DNA of 64,000 nucleotides. Origin: Clostridia bacterium (lineage in GTDB: Bacteria > Bacillota > Clostridia > Saccharofermentanales > Saccharofermentanaceae). The notes beneath the pieces are model-generated. The model did no database searches. It saw nothing but the letters and a program-made list of their open reading frames with translations, and was not told the origin of the DNA. Shown piece by piece: positions 32,677 through 41,221 of this stretch. Within the stretch, counting starts at the first letter, position 1. Each line of letters begins with the position of its first letter. The position numbers and the translations under genes are program-made. Location: positions 1 to 64,000 of the forward strand of contig JAEEWG010000007.1 in the NCBI GenBank assembly GCA_016287245.1, given 5' to 3'.

Positions 32677-35357
32677 AAGAAAAAGTAAGAATCGCCGCAC
32701 TCTGCGGCATTTTCCTGGCCGTCGCGATCCTGATCGCGGGGGTCTTTTACGCATGGAAAAAGACTTTCGGCAAGAAAGAAAATGAGGAGACATCCCGCGA
32801 AAGCCGCATCGTGAATGAAGTGGTCACGGATGAAAAGGAAAGCGATACTGAAAGCGCTGCTTCGAAAGAAACCACAGTGGCGTCTTCAGAAACCGATGAG
32901 ACCACGGAGCCCTCGGAAACAGATGATTCGGAAACATCTTCTTCCGCTTCAGAAAGCTCCGCAGAGACTTCTGAAACGAAAGAAACGAAGGAGACAAAAC
33001 CCTCTTCGAATGTACAGAAGAAGGACTATGGGACCATCTCCGGAAACGGCATCGAAGGAACACCCGGAACCGGTAAATATAACTACGGCGAAGCACTTCA
33101 GAAATCGCTTCTTTTCTATGAACTCCAAAGATCCGGAGATCTTCCGGAAGATACAAGATGCAACTGGCGCGGTGACTCCTGCCTGCGCGACGGCGCAGAT
33201 GCAGGGGTCGATCTGACCGGAGGGTGGTTCGATGCCGGAGACAATGTCAAGTTCAATCTCCCGATGGCCTATACCGCTTCGGTCCTGGGCTGGTCGATCT
33301 ACGAGGATAAGGATGCTTACGAACAGAGTAATCAGCTCTCTTACGCACTTTCCAATATCCGCTGGGCAAATGAATATTTCATCAAGTGCCATCCGTCGGA
33401 TGAGCTCTATTACTATCAGGTCGGAAACGGCTCGGCGGACCACGGCTGGTGGGGAAGTGCCGAGTGTGTCGAGTACCAGATGGACCGTCCGTCCTACTTC
33501 GTCGACAGCAATCACCCGGGTTCCTGCGTAACGGCGGAAACGGCGGCCTCTCTTGCCATCTGCAGCATCCTCTATAAAGATGCCGATCCATCTTTCAGCA
33601 AGACATGTCTTTCGCATGCGGTCTCTCTTTATGCATTCGCTGACAAGTACAAAAGCGATGCGGGATATACGGCGGCGGATGGTTTCTATACCTCCTGGAG
33701 CGGCTTCTATGATGAGCTTTCATGGGCAGGTGTATGGCTTTACCGGGCAACCGGAGATGCTACTTATCTCAACAAGGCGAAAGAGTACTATCCGAAGGCC
33801 GGTCAGGACTATAACTGGGCATTCTGCTGGGACGACGTGCACATCGGTGCGGCGCTCCTTCTGGCCGAGGAGACCGGCGAACAGAAGTATAAGGATGCGG
33901 TCGAAAAGCACCTCGATTTCTGGACGCGCGGCACTTCTTCCGGAGAGCGGATCACCTATACGCCGAAGGGTCTGGCATGGCTCGACAGCTGGGGATCTCT
34001 CCGCTATGCGACGACTACAGCGTTCCTCGCTTCCGTGTACAGCGAGACGGATCTTTGCGCGTCTTCGAAGAAAGACACCTACTGGAACTTCGCTGTTTCG
34101 CAGGCAAACTATGCGCTTGGTGACACCGGCTTTTCCTACCAGATCGGATTCGGGAAGAGCTATCCGGAGCATCCGCATCACCGTACGGCGCAGGGATCCT
34201 ACTGCGATAACCAGAACGAGCCGGGCACCTCGCGGCATGTGCTCTGCGGCGCCCTCGTAGGAGGTCCGGACGCCTCCGACGGATATACCGACACCGTCTC
34301 CAATTACAACACCAACGAAGTGGCCTGCGACTATAACGCCGGATTTACAGGGCTGCTTGCCAAGCTCTACACCCGCTATCACGGACAGACGCTCAAGGGA
34401 TTCGGCGCCGGGGAAAAGGCCGGCGAAGAGTACAGGGTCGAGACATCTGTCAACGCCGGCGGCGCGGATTTTCTGGAGATCAAGGCGCTTACATATAACA
34501 TGACCGGCTGGCCGGCCAGAGCCCCGAAGAACCTGGAGCTCCGCTACTATTTTACGCTCCCTTCCGGAAAAGATCTGAACGGGCTTTCGGTCTCTTCGTC
34601 CTACGGACAGAACGTCAAGGCGATCACGCTTTTAGACGGGCCGGGAAACACGGCCTGCGTGCAGGTGGTCTTCGAGGAGTATTCCTGCTATCCGGGCGGT
34701 CAGGAAGAATATAAGAAAGAAGTGCAGTTCCGTATCACCGGACTTGCGCAGGACGCCGCATCTTCGGCACTTACAAGTCTTTTCGAAGACGGCGTGCTGG
34801 TATACGGAAATGTCCCGGACGGCTCCGGATCTATCGCCACCCCGACACCCGCTCCGACATCTTCGGATCCGACGAAGGAAACATCTTCTGTTCCTTCCGG
34901 AAACGGAAGTGTTACTGTTTCGATGGAGTACCACATGAGCGGGACCGGCAATGCGATCGCCGGGAACATGACGATCGAGAATACGGGAAAAGATCCGATC
35001 GATCTTAATACGCTTTCGATCGAATACTATTTCACGAACGAAAAAGAAGCTTCGCTGGCCTACGACTGCTACCATTCCGCGATCAACGGAAAGGACGGAA
35101 AATACGAGGCAATTAACAGTGTGAAAGGCGAATTCCTGAAGGTCGATCCCAAGAAAGACGGCGCTGACACGATCTGCCGGATGAGTTCTTTTGGATCGGG
35201 AAAACTGAATAGCGGCGACAAGCTCATCGTGCAGTTTTCGATCCACCACAGCGACTGGTCTGACTTTAACCTTTCCGACGACTACTCGAGAAAGTCTGCC
35301 GACAGGATCGTGATCTTCGAAAACAAGGCGATCCTCTATGGCGTTGCGCCCTCCTGA
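32673..35357 (+). CDS. membrane-anchored GH9 cellulase with two CBM3 modules
   Basis: This 894-residue protein has an uncleaved-looking N-terminal membrane segment (8-27, no lipobox), then a Ser/Thr/Glu-rich stalk (about 35-112). The GH9 catalytic domain runs about 136-575: D187/D190 in WFDAGDNVKFN, the HPHHRTAQG loop near 498, and the proton donor E549 in NTNEVACDYNAGF. A CBM3c-like module follows (about 590-715, AGGADFLEIKALTYNMTGWP), then a PTPAPTS linker and a second CBM3 (about 745-894). GH9-CBM3c enzymes are processive endoglucanases. No dockerin or sorting signal is present, so the enzyme is probably tethered to the membrane. Confidence 0.94.
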   Translation: MKEKVRIAALCGIFLAVAILIAGVFYAWKKTFGKKENEETSRESRIVNEVVTDEKESDTESAASKETTVASSETDETTEPSETDDSETSSSASESSAETSETKETKETKPSSNVQKKDYGTISGNGIEGTPGTGKYNYGEALQKSLLFYELQRSGDLPEDTRCNWRGDSCLRDGADAGVDLTGGWFDAGDNVKFNLPMAYTASVLGWSIYEDKDAYEQSNQLSYALSNIRWANEYFIKCHPSDELYYYQVGNGSADHGWWGSAECVEYQMDRPSYFVDSNHPGSCVTAETAASLAICSILYKDADPSFSKTCLSHAVSLYAFADKYKSDAGYTAADGFYTSWSGFYDELSWAGVWLYRATGDATYLNKAKEYYPKAGQDYNWAFCWDDVHIGAALLLAEETGEQKYKDAVEKHLDFWTRGTSSGERITYTPKGLAWLDSWGSLRYATTTAFLASVYSETDLCASSKKDTYWNFAVSQANYALGDTGFSYQIGFGKSYPEHPHHRTAQGSYCDNQNEPGTSRHVLCGALVGGPDASDGYTDTVSNYNTNEVACDYNAGFTGLLAKLYTRYHGQTLKGFGAGEKAGEEYRVETSVNAGGADFLEIKALTYNMTGWPARAPKNLELRYYFTLPSGKDLNGLSVSSSYGQNVKAITLLDGPGNTACVQVVFEEYSCYPGGQEEYKKEVQFRITGLAQDAASSALTSLFEDGVLVYGNVPDGSGSIATPTPAPTSSDPTKETSSVPSGNGSVTVSMEYHMSGTGNAIAGNMTIENTGKDPIDLNTLSIEYYFTNEKEASLAYDCYHSAINGKDGKYEAINSVKGEFLKVDPKKDGADTICRMSSFGSGKLNSGDKLIVQFSIHHSDWSDFNLSDDYSRKSADRIVIFENKAILYGVAPS

Positions 35358-35429
35358 TGATATAATGAAACCAGTTTGAGAAATAGGAGGCCCCGGGGTA
35401 TCCGAGGCGGATCTTCGGGAATTGGCATT

Positions 35430-35882
35430 ATGGGATTGTTTGATTTTTTAGGCAAAGGAAAAGAGAAGGCGGCAGAGCAGGAAGCGAAGGCAAAAGCTCT
35501 CTTAGAGGCTGCACCGGTCGGATCCAGCGGGATCTCGTTCGGATCACAGTTTACCTGTTCGACATTTTTCCCGATCGCACCGAAGCCTTTAGATGTCGGT
35601 GTTAAGCGTTCCAGGGAACTTGAAAACAGGATCGTCGTCAGCGGAAGCGTTAAGGGCGGCGAATTCGAAAAAGGCGACGCGGTCGTCATTTTAGGTTCCG
35701 ACGGAGTCGTCAAGGCGGTAACGAAACTTCTGGATCTGATCCCGGACGATGGTTCGGTCGATTTTTTCACGGAGCTTTGTGCGAACATGCATAAGAAAAA
35801 AGCAGCTCTCGGTGTTTCCGCATGGCTGATCCTCGATGTGACAAACGGAGTCGATGCCGGAGATATGATCGCCAAACTCTGA
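35430..35882 (+). CDS. small protein with a translation-factor-like beta-barrel domain
   Basis: This 150-residue protein starts MGLFDFLGKGKEKAAEQEAKAKAL, a short amphipathic helix followed by charged helix. The later SRELENRIVVSGSVKGGEFEKGDAVVILGSDGVVKAVTK resembles domain 2 of elongation factor Tu and similar beta barrels, although no GTPase domain exists. The C-terminal DVTNGVDAGDMIAKL also recalls that fold. Function is unknown. ATG 35430 is the first start near a purine-rich stretch. It precedes two paralogous membrane proteins on the same strand. Confidence 0.7.
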   Translation: MGLFDFLGKGKEKAAEQEAKAKALLEAAPVGSSGISFGSQFTCSTFFPIAPKPLDVGVKRSRELENRIVVSGSVKGGEFEKGDAVVILGSDGVVKAVTKLLDLIPDDGSVDFFTELCANMHKKKAALGVSAWLILDVTNGVDAGDMIAKL

Positions 35883-35912
35883 TAAAGAAATATCCATCCA
35901 GGAGAATGAAAT

Positions 35913-36890
35913 ATGCTTATCTGGCTTAGCGGCGCGTTCCTGGGCTTTTTCGTGCTCGGGTATCTTCGCGCGTTGATCGAATATCTTTATGGAAAGCTGA
36001 AGGGATATAGTTTCTTCGGCCTGACCCATCTTTTTCTTCTTTGGAAAAAGGACCTTTATTCGGAAACATATCCGGGAAAGATACGCTTTTCCACATGCCG
36101 TATCTCCCACTTAACTCCTCATGTCGATATGTTCCGTGCCGATGCGACAGAAGAGGATCTGAATAACCATAATATGGTGCTGTTCTTTATCTGGTTCCTC
36201 TGCGGCATGGCGACAGGAATATCGGCAAGGGTCTTTTTTCAAGGAGATTACAGCATTTCCGCGAATTTTGCGGCCGGGATCCTGACCGGCCTGACGTTCG
36301 TGTTCCTTTTCGGAATACTTTCTGTTAACTATGGCTGGCGGTCCCAACGCATCCCGCTGTCGGGGAAGACCCGGTCGATCCGCCTGCTTCTTCAAAACAG
36401 AAATCTTCTCTTAGAGACTCCGATGCCCGAATTTGCGGTCGGTGAATTCGGTAAAGCGAGTATTCTCGAGAAGATCGATTATGCGGTCCGTTACTACCAG
36501 CTGGCAGAGATCAAAAACGAGCTTACGGCGATGTCGCTCTGCGCCAGTTCGATGGAGAGACTGATCAGTCCCGGATTAAAGCCGGATCTCCGCAGCCGGC
36601 TGGATTCGGAACTTTTCTCCTTCTACAGTTTCCGGTGCAAAGATCCGCAGAAGGCGATGAAGCATTATCAGGGTTCGAGAAAAGAGATCGATTCCGCCAT
36701 GGACCCGAGTGGAAGAAGAAAACTGGCGTACTATTCGCTTTATATCCTTTCGGATAAAGAGGCGGCCCGGTCCTTTACGGAGCAGGGCATACGCGGGCTT
36801 TCCGTTTCGGACCCGAGGATCTTCCCGACCATAACGGAAAATGAAGAGAAGATGCTTTCCTATATAAAATCCATTCTGGAAGAAGGGTGA
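35913..36890 (+). CDS. membrane protein, first of two tandem paralogues
   Basis: This 325-residue protein has three membrane segments (about 3-22, 85-105 and 117-140). A helical cytosolic C-terminal domain of about 170 residues follows, with a TPR-like look (FYSFRCKDPQKAMKHYQGSRKEIDSAMDPSGRRKLAYYSLYILSDKEAARSF). The next gene encodes a clear paralogue with the same topology; shared motifs include EYL(Y/F), KGY(S/T)F, NPGK/YPGK, the SGRTR-like GKTRS/GRTRD step and GRRKLAYY. No family is recognised. AGGAG precedes the ATG. Confidence 0.8.
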   Translation: MLIWLSGAFLGFFVLGYLRALIEYLYGKLKGYSFFGLTHLFLLWKKDLYSETYPGKIRFSTCRISHLTPHVDMFRADATEEDLNNHNMVLFFIWFLCGMATGISARVFFQGDYSISANFAAGILTGLTFVFLFGILSVNYGWRSQRIPLSGKTRSIRLLLQNRNLLLETPMPEFAVGEFGKASILEKIDYAVRYYQLAEIKNELTAMSLCASSMERLISPGLKPDLRSRLDSELFSFYSFRCKDPQKAMKHYQGSRKEIDSAMDPSGRRKLAYYSLYILSDKEAARSFTEQGIRGLSVSDPRIFPTITENEEKMLSYIKSILEEG

Positions 36891-36897
36891 CGGGGAT

Positions 36898-37884
36898 ATG
36901 GATATACTGGTATTTTTCCTTTTTATGCTCCTTGGGAGCATGCTTTTCGGGCTGCTTGCGGCAGCATTCGAGTATCTTTTCTGGAAGAGCAAAGGATATA
37001 CATTTTTAGCTTTCGTGTTCTATTTTGCGAAATGGTACAGGGACTATTACGATGAAGCCAACCCCGGGAAACTGAAGGTCACGGCTTCGTCGAGGATCCA
37101 GCAGGTGCACCCGCAGATCGCGATGTTTTCTCATTCCTATCCGCCGGAGAAAGAAAGAAGGCACATCAAGGTCTACTCCGTGATCTATCTCGTTCTGGGC
37201 GTTTGCTGTCTTGCGCTGAATTACGGGCTGATCCCGTGGAATCGAGATGCATTTTACACCAGTATCCTTCAGGGGCTGATCGGAGGCGGCTTCTGCCTGT
37301 TCGTTTCGATGGGTTACTACGGTCTGAAGAATACGGCCCGCGTATCGAACCTTGCCGGACGGACCCGGGATCTGGGGGATCTTCTGAGAAATGAAGAGAA
37401 ACTTCTCTCTTCTCCGATGCCGGCCTTCGATTATCTGGAATATGGGAAAGCTCCTGTCATGCAGAGAGTTCCTTATCTTTGCACATACTATCTGTGTGCG
37501 GAGATCAAGAATGACCTTCCCGCACTGGCCCAGGCGGCCAACGCATTCAGTAAGTTAAATACGGCTACGCTTACGGATGCGGGACACTTCTCCGTGGATA
37601 CTACCATGTTCGGCTATTATTCTTTCCGCGAAAAGAACCCGTCGATGGCGACAAGGCATTATTCGCATTCGATGAAGAACATCGACGCGGATATGGACTG
37701 TAACGGGCGCCGGAAACTGGCGTATTACGCATTCTATATCCTTGAAGATAAGGATCTGGCCAGGACCTATCTCGAGCAGGGGCTTCGCGCACTAAAAGTA
37801 GTGGATCCGAGGATCACGCCGGCGCACCTCCACTTTGAAGAGAGGATGCTCAATTATCTGAAGTCCCAACTCGAATCTGATTGA
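36898..37884 (+). CDS. membrane protein, second of two tandem paralogues
   Basis: This 328-residue paralogue of the preceding protein starts 7 bases after its stop. It has membrane segments near 5-27, 88-107 and 119-142, then a helical domain with FGYYSFREKNPSMATRHYSHSMKNIDADMDCNGRRKLAYYAFYILEDKDLARTYLEQGLRALKVVDPRI. The two differ at most positions but keep motif order, so the duplication is old. Co-translation suggests a heteromeric complex. Its last codons contain the -35 of the pta promoter. Confidence 0.8.
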   Translation: MDILVFFLFMLLGSMLFGLLAAAFEYLFWKSKGYTFLAFVFYFAKWYRDYYDEANPGKLKVTASSRIQQVHPQIAMFSHSYPPEKERRHIKVYSVIYLVLGVCCLALNYGLIPWNRDAFYTSILQGLIGGGFCLFVSMGYYGLKNTARVSNLAGRTRDLGDLLRNEEKLLSSPMPAFDYLEYGKAPVMQRVPYLCTYYLCAEIKNDLPALAQAANAFSKLNTATLTDAGHFSVDTTMFGYYSFREKNPSMATRHYSHSMKNIDADMDCNGRRKLAYYAFYILEDKDLARTYLEQGLRALKVVDPRITPAHLHFEERMLNYLKSQLESD

Positions 37885-37909
37885 AAACCAGCCGTTATAA
37901 AGGTATAAT
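37881..37909 (+). promoter_or_regulatory. strong promoter of pta
   Basis: TTGAAA (37881-37886), overlapping the stop of the upstream gene, and consensus TATAAT (37904-37909) are spaced by 17 bases. The leader is about 85 bases and GC-rich in its first half (GCGCGCGCC near 37937), where local pairing is possible. Confidence 0.85.
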
Positions 37910-38000
37910 ATTTAGGCACGATTTCAATGCTGCGCGCGCCTAAGTCAAGCGCTAAGGCACCCGCGGATGAAAAATATTAAGCAAGGCAGGCGATTGATTT

Positions 38001-38996
38001 ATGGCATTTATTGACGAAATTAAAGCAAAAGCAAAAAGTAACAAGAAGACCGTCATTCTTCCGGAGTCCATGGACAGAAGAACTTTTGAGGCGGCTGCAG
38101 AGATCCTCGCTGAGGACATCGCAGATCTGATCATCATCGGTACAGATGAAGAGGTCAAGGCAAACAGCGAAGGTCTTGATATTTCCAAGGCAACGATCAT
38201 CAACCCGCACACCTACGAGAAGACAAAAGAATACATCAATGGTTTCTACGAGCTCCGTAAGGCAAAGGGTATGACACCGGAAGAAGCTGAGAAGACTCTC
38301 CTCGGTGATTATATGTACTACGCCTGCATGATGGTAAAGATGGGCGATGGTGACGGTATCGTTTCCGGTGCCTGCCACTCCACCGCAAATACACTCCGTC
38401 CGTCCCTTCAGATCATCAAGACAGCTCCGGGCACCAAGCTTGTTTCCGCTTTCTTCGTAATGGTCGTTCCGGATTGTGAATATGGTGAAGACGGTGTATT
38501 CGTATTCGGTGACTGCGGTCTCGTTCAGAACCCGAATCCGGAAGAACTCGCTGCTATCGCAGGTTCCTCCGCTGCATCCTTCAAGCAGCTCGTCGGCAAA
38601 GAGCCGGTAGTTGCTCTTCTTTCCCACTCTTCCATGGGTTCCGCAAAGCACGACGACGTTACCAAGGTCGTTGAGGCAACCAAGATCGCCAAGGAAGAAT
38701 ATCCGCAGTTCGCCATCGACGGTGAGCTCCAGGCTGACGCCGCTATGGTTCCGTCCATCGGTGCTTCTAAGGCTCCGAACAGCAATGTTGCAGGTAAGGC
38801 TAACGTTCTTATCTTCCCGGACCTCGATGCTGGTAACATCGGATACAAGCTGGTTCAGAGACTGGGCAAGGCAGAAGCATACGGCCCGATGTGCCAGGGT
38901 ATCGCAAAGCCGGTCAACGACCTGTCCCGTGGATGCTCTGCGAAGGATATCGTTGGTGTAATCGCTATCACAGCTGTACAGGCACAGAATTCTTAA
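38001..38996 (+). CDS. pta: phosphate acetyltransferase
   Basis: This 331-residue enzyme converts acetyl-CoA and phosphate to acetyl phosphate. The sequence is a short-form Pta without the regulatory N-terminal domain: KKTVILPESMDRRTFEAA, GDGDGIVSGACHSTANTLRPSLQIIKT, VFGDCGLVQNPNPEELAAIA, LSHSSMGSAKHDDV and IFPDLDAGNIGYKLVQRLG. Its codon choice favours GGT, GTT and TCC more than its neighbours, a sign of high expression. With ackA downstream it forms the ATP-yielding acetate route. Confidence 0.97.
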   Translation: MAFIDEIKAKAKSNKKTVILPESMDRRTFEAAAEILAEDIADLIIIGTDEEVKANSEGLDISKATIINPHTYEKTKEYINGFYELRKAKGMTPEEAEKTLLGDYMYYACMMVKMGDGDGIVSGACHSTANTLRPSLQIIKTAPGTKLVSAFFVMVVPDCEYGEDGVFVFGDCGLVQNPNPEELAAIAGSSAASFKQLVGKEPVVALLSHSSMGSAKHDDVTKVVEATKIAKEEYPQFAIDGELQADAAMVPSIGASKAPNSNVAGKANVLIFPDLDAGNIGYKLVQRLGKAEAYGPMCQGIAKPVNDLSRGCSAKDIVGVIAITAVQAQNS

Positions 38997-39006
38997 GTCA
39001 AATAGA

Positions 39007-39039
39007 AGCGGGACAGGAAGCTGCCCCGCTTTACTTTTG
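39007..39039 (+). terminator. terminator/attenuator between pta and ackA
   Basis: AGCGGGACAG (39008-39017) pairs with CTGCCCCGCT (39022-39031) with one mismatch and a short loop, followed by TTACTTTT. As there is no strong promoter visible between the genes, it probably allows partial read-through and sets the pta:ackA ratio. Confidence 0.7.
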
Positions 39040-39067
39040 AAATATCAAGAAACTAAGGAGAAACGAA

Positions 39068-40261
39068 ATGAAGATTTTAGTTATCAACTGCGGAAGTTCT
39101 TCCTGCAAGTTCCAGCTTTTCGAAACATCTACAGGCGACGTTCTTGCCAAGGGTAATGCTGAGCGTATCGGTATCGACGGCAAGCTCACATACAAGACAC
39201 CGGGTAAGGAAGATTTCGTCTGCACAGATCCGATGCCGGACCATAAGGTCGCTGTTAAGATGATCCTCGACGCTCTCGTAGATAAGGATCATGGTGTTCT
39301 TTCTGATATCGGCGAGATCAAGGCTGTCGGTCACCGCGTACTCCACGGCGGTAAGTACTACAGCAAGTCCGTTATCGTAAATGACGATGTTAAGCGCGTT
39401 ATCCGCGAGTGCTTCCCTCTGGGACCTCTGCACAATCCGGCAAACCTCACAGGTATCGAAGCCTGCGAATCCGTTCTTCCGGAAGGCACACCGCAAGTTG
39501 CCGTATTCGATACCGCTTTCCATATGACCATGCCGCCGAAGGCTTACACATATGCACTGCCGTATGAGCTCACAGAGAAGTATTCCATCCGCCGCTACGG
39601 TTTCCATGGTACTTCCCATCGTTATGTTTCCCGCCGTGCAGCAGAATTCCTCGGCAAGGACTATAACAACATCAAGATCATCACCTGCCACCTCGGTAAC
39701 GGCTCCTCTTTCGCTGCTGTTGACCACGGTAAGTGTGTAGATACATCCATGGGTCTTACTCCTCTTGCAGGTATCTGCATGGGTACCCGCTGCGGTGACA
39801 TCGACCCGGCTATCGTTCCGTTCCTTATGACAAATGAGAACATGAGCCCGGACGATATCGATGTCCTTATGAACAAGAAGTCCGGTGTTGAAGGCCTGTC
39901 CGGCGTATCCTCCGACTTCAGAGATCTCGAGAAGGCTTCCCGCGAAGGTAACGAGCGCGCAACTCTGGCTCTCGATATGTTCGAGTATCAGGCAAGAAAG
40001 ATCATCGGTTCCTATGCAGCAGCAATGGGCGGCGTTGACGTCATCGCATTTACTGCAGGTATCGGCGAGAACACGGACTACATCCGTGCAGCTGCCTGCG
40101 AAGGCCTCGAGTTCATGGGCGTTAAGATCGATCCTTCTAAGAACAACGGCGTTCGTTCCGAAGCTGTGATCTCTTCTGACGATTCCAAGGTAACTGTAGC
40201 GATCATCCCGACCAACGAGGAGCTCGCCATCGCACAGGAGACAGAAGAATTAGTGAAATAA
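39068..40261 (+). CDS. ackA: acetate kinase
   Basis: This 397-residue enzyme makes ATP and acetate from acetyl phosphate. Acetokinase signatures are visible: [17 protein letters not shown] at the start, [39 protein letters not shown] with the catalytic His, [28 protein letters not shown] and [13 protein letters not shown]. Length is typical. Codon bias resembles pta, again suggesting strong expression. AAGGAG precedes the ATG. Confidence 0.98.
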   Translation: MKILVINCGSSSCKFQLFETSTGDVLAKGNAERIGIDGKLTYKTPGKEDFVCTDPMPDHKVAVKMILDALVDKDHGVLSDIGEIKAVGHRVLHGGKYYSKSVIVNDDVKRVIRECFPLGPLHNPANLTGIEACESVLPEGTPQVAVFDTAFHMTMPPKAYTYALPYELTEKYSIRRYGFHGTSHRYVSRRAAEFLGKDYNNIKIITCHLGNGSSFAAVDHGKCVDTSMGLTPLAGICMGTRCGDIDPAIVPFLMTNENMSPDDIDVLMNKKSGVEGLSGVSSDFRDLEKASREGNERATLALDMFEYQARKIIGSYAAAMGGVDVIAFTAGIGENTDYIRAAACEGLEFMGVKIDPSKNNGVRSEAVISSDDSKVTVAIIPTNEELAIAQETEELVK

Positions 40262-40267
40262 AAATCA

Positions 40268-40322
40268 GATCCCTTGACGGCTTCAGACAGTTTGCTCGTG
40301 CAAAACTCGACGTCTCGGGATC
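40268..40322 (-). repeat. structured element 1 (core shared with element 2)
   Basis: GATCCC (40268-40273) pairs with GGGATC (40317-40322), and GACG (40276-40279) with CGTC (40311-40314). Read on the minus strand the apex contains GAGTTTTGC, loop ACGA, GCAAACTGTCTGAAGCCG. This core closely matches the one in element 2 on the plus strand, while the outer stems differ. It lies just after the ackA stop; only a weak T-tract follows. Confidence 0.7.
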
Positions 40323-40354
40323 GAATTTTATACGCAATGATTTCATAAAGAAAT

Positions 40355-40440
40355 AAGAAGGAAAGGATCACTTCGAAGTGGCGAGTTTTTTGCGGAGCAA
40401 AAGCTGTTTGAGCCGAGGAGAAGTGAATCCTTTCCTTCTT
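40355..40440 (+). repeat. structured element 2 with a 20-bp outer stem
   Basis: The arm at 40355-40374 (AAGAAGGAAAGGATCACTTC) pairs with 40420-40440 over 20 bp with a single bulged A. The 45-base apex contains GGCGAG, a hairpin TTTTTTGC-GGA-GCAAAAG, then CTGTTTGAGCC. The same apex occurs inverted in element 1. It ends 13 bases before the ribosome site of the phosphatase gene, so it is in that gene's leader or in the ackA 3' region. No standard terminator tail follows. Confidence 0.75.
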
Positions 40441-40461
40441 AAAAGTTTATAGGAGGAAAAC

Positions 40462-41121
40462 ATGCGGATAATCATCGTGCGCCACGGCGATCCTGATTAT
40501 GAGAAGGACTGTCTTACCGAGCTTGGGAAAAAGCAGGCTGAGGCGGTGGCGAAGCGGTTGATGCCAGAGGGGATAGAGGAGATCTATTCTTCCTGTCTGG
40601 GACGCGCGAAAGAGACCGCGCAGGCTTTTTCGGACCTGTCCGGGATAAAACCGGTGCATATCCTCGATTTCATGCAGGAGATCCGTTTCGGATACGGGAT
40701 GGATCTTTACACGACGGGAAATCCGTGGGATGAAACGGATGAGATGTCGAAAAGAGGCGAAGACCTCACGGATAAGAACTGGCGCGGGCATCCGTTCTTT
40801 AAAGAAAATGCCGCGACCAGTGATGTCGATATGATCGCGGAAGCAACGGATAAGTGGATGGCCACTCTCGGATACGAGAGAGAAGGCCTTTACTACCGCT
40901 GCACGAGGGAAGATGCGGAAGAACATACCATCGTGCTGTTTGCGCATGGCGGATCAGGAACCGCGATGCTCTCGAGGATCCTGAATCTTCCGTTCCCGTA
41001 TCTATGCGCGATCGTGCGCATGCCACACACGGCGATCACGATCCTTCGGATGGATAAACGCCCGGGTTCCGTCACGATGCCAGTCCTGGAGCTCCTCTGT
41101 GATGCGGGTCATATCCGATGA
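40462..41121 (+). CDS. histidine phosphatase superfamily protein
   Basis: This 219-residue protein belongs to the phosphoglycerate mutase-like branch. The catalytic motif IIVRHGDPDYEKDC includes R7-H8-G9, YSSCLGRAKETAQAFSDL provides the second Arg, and LFAHGGSGTAMLSRIL the second His. An insertion near 95-120 (NPWDETDEMSKRGEDLTDKNW) is longer than in minimal members. The substrate is unknown. AGGAGG fixes the start. Confidence 0.92.
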   Translation: MRIIIVRHGDPDYEKDCLTELGKKQAEAVAKRLMPEGIEEIYSSCLGRAKETAQAFSDLSGIKPVHILDFMQEIRFGYGMDLYTTGNPWDETDEMSKRGEDLTDKNWRGHPFFKENAATSDVDMIAEATDKWMATLGYEREGLYYRCTREDAEEHTIVLFAHGGSGTAMLSRILNLPFPYLCAIVRMPHTAITILRMDKRPGSVTMPVLELLCDAGHIR

Positions 41122-41221
41122 GAAAAAGTTTTTGTGTTTTCAGAATGTTCATAAAAACTGAAACTTTGCTTTACCCTCTTGGGGCGTTTGGTTTTTATAA
41201 TGAACTCATCAAGCATCAAGG

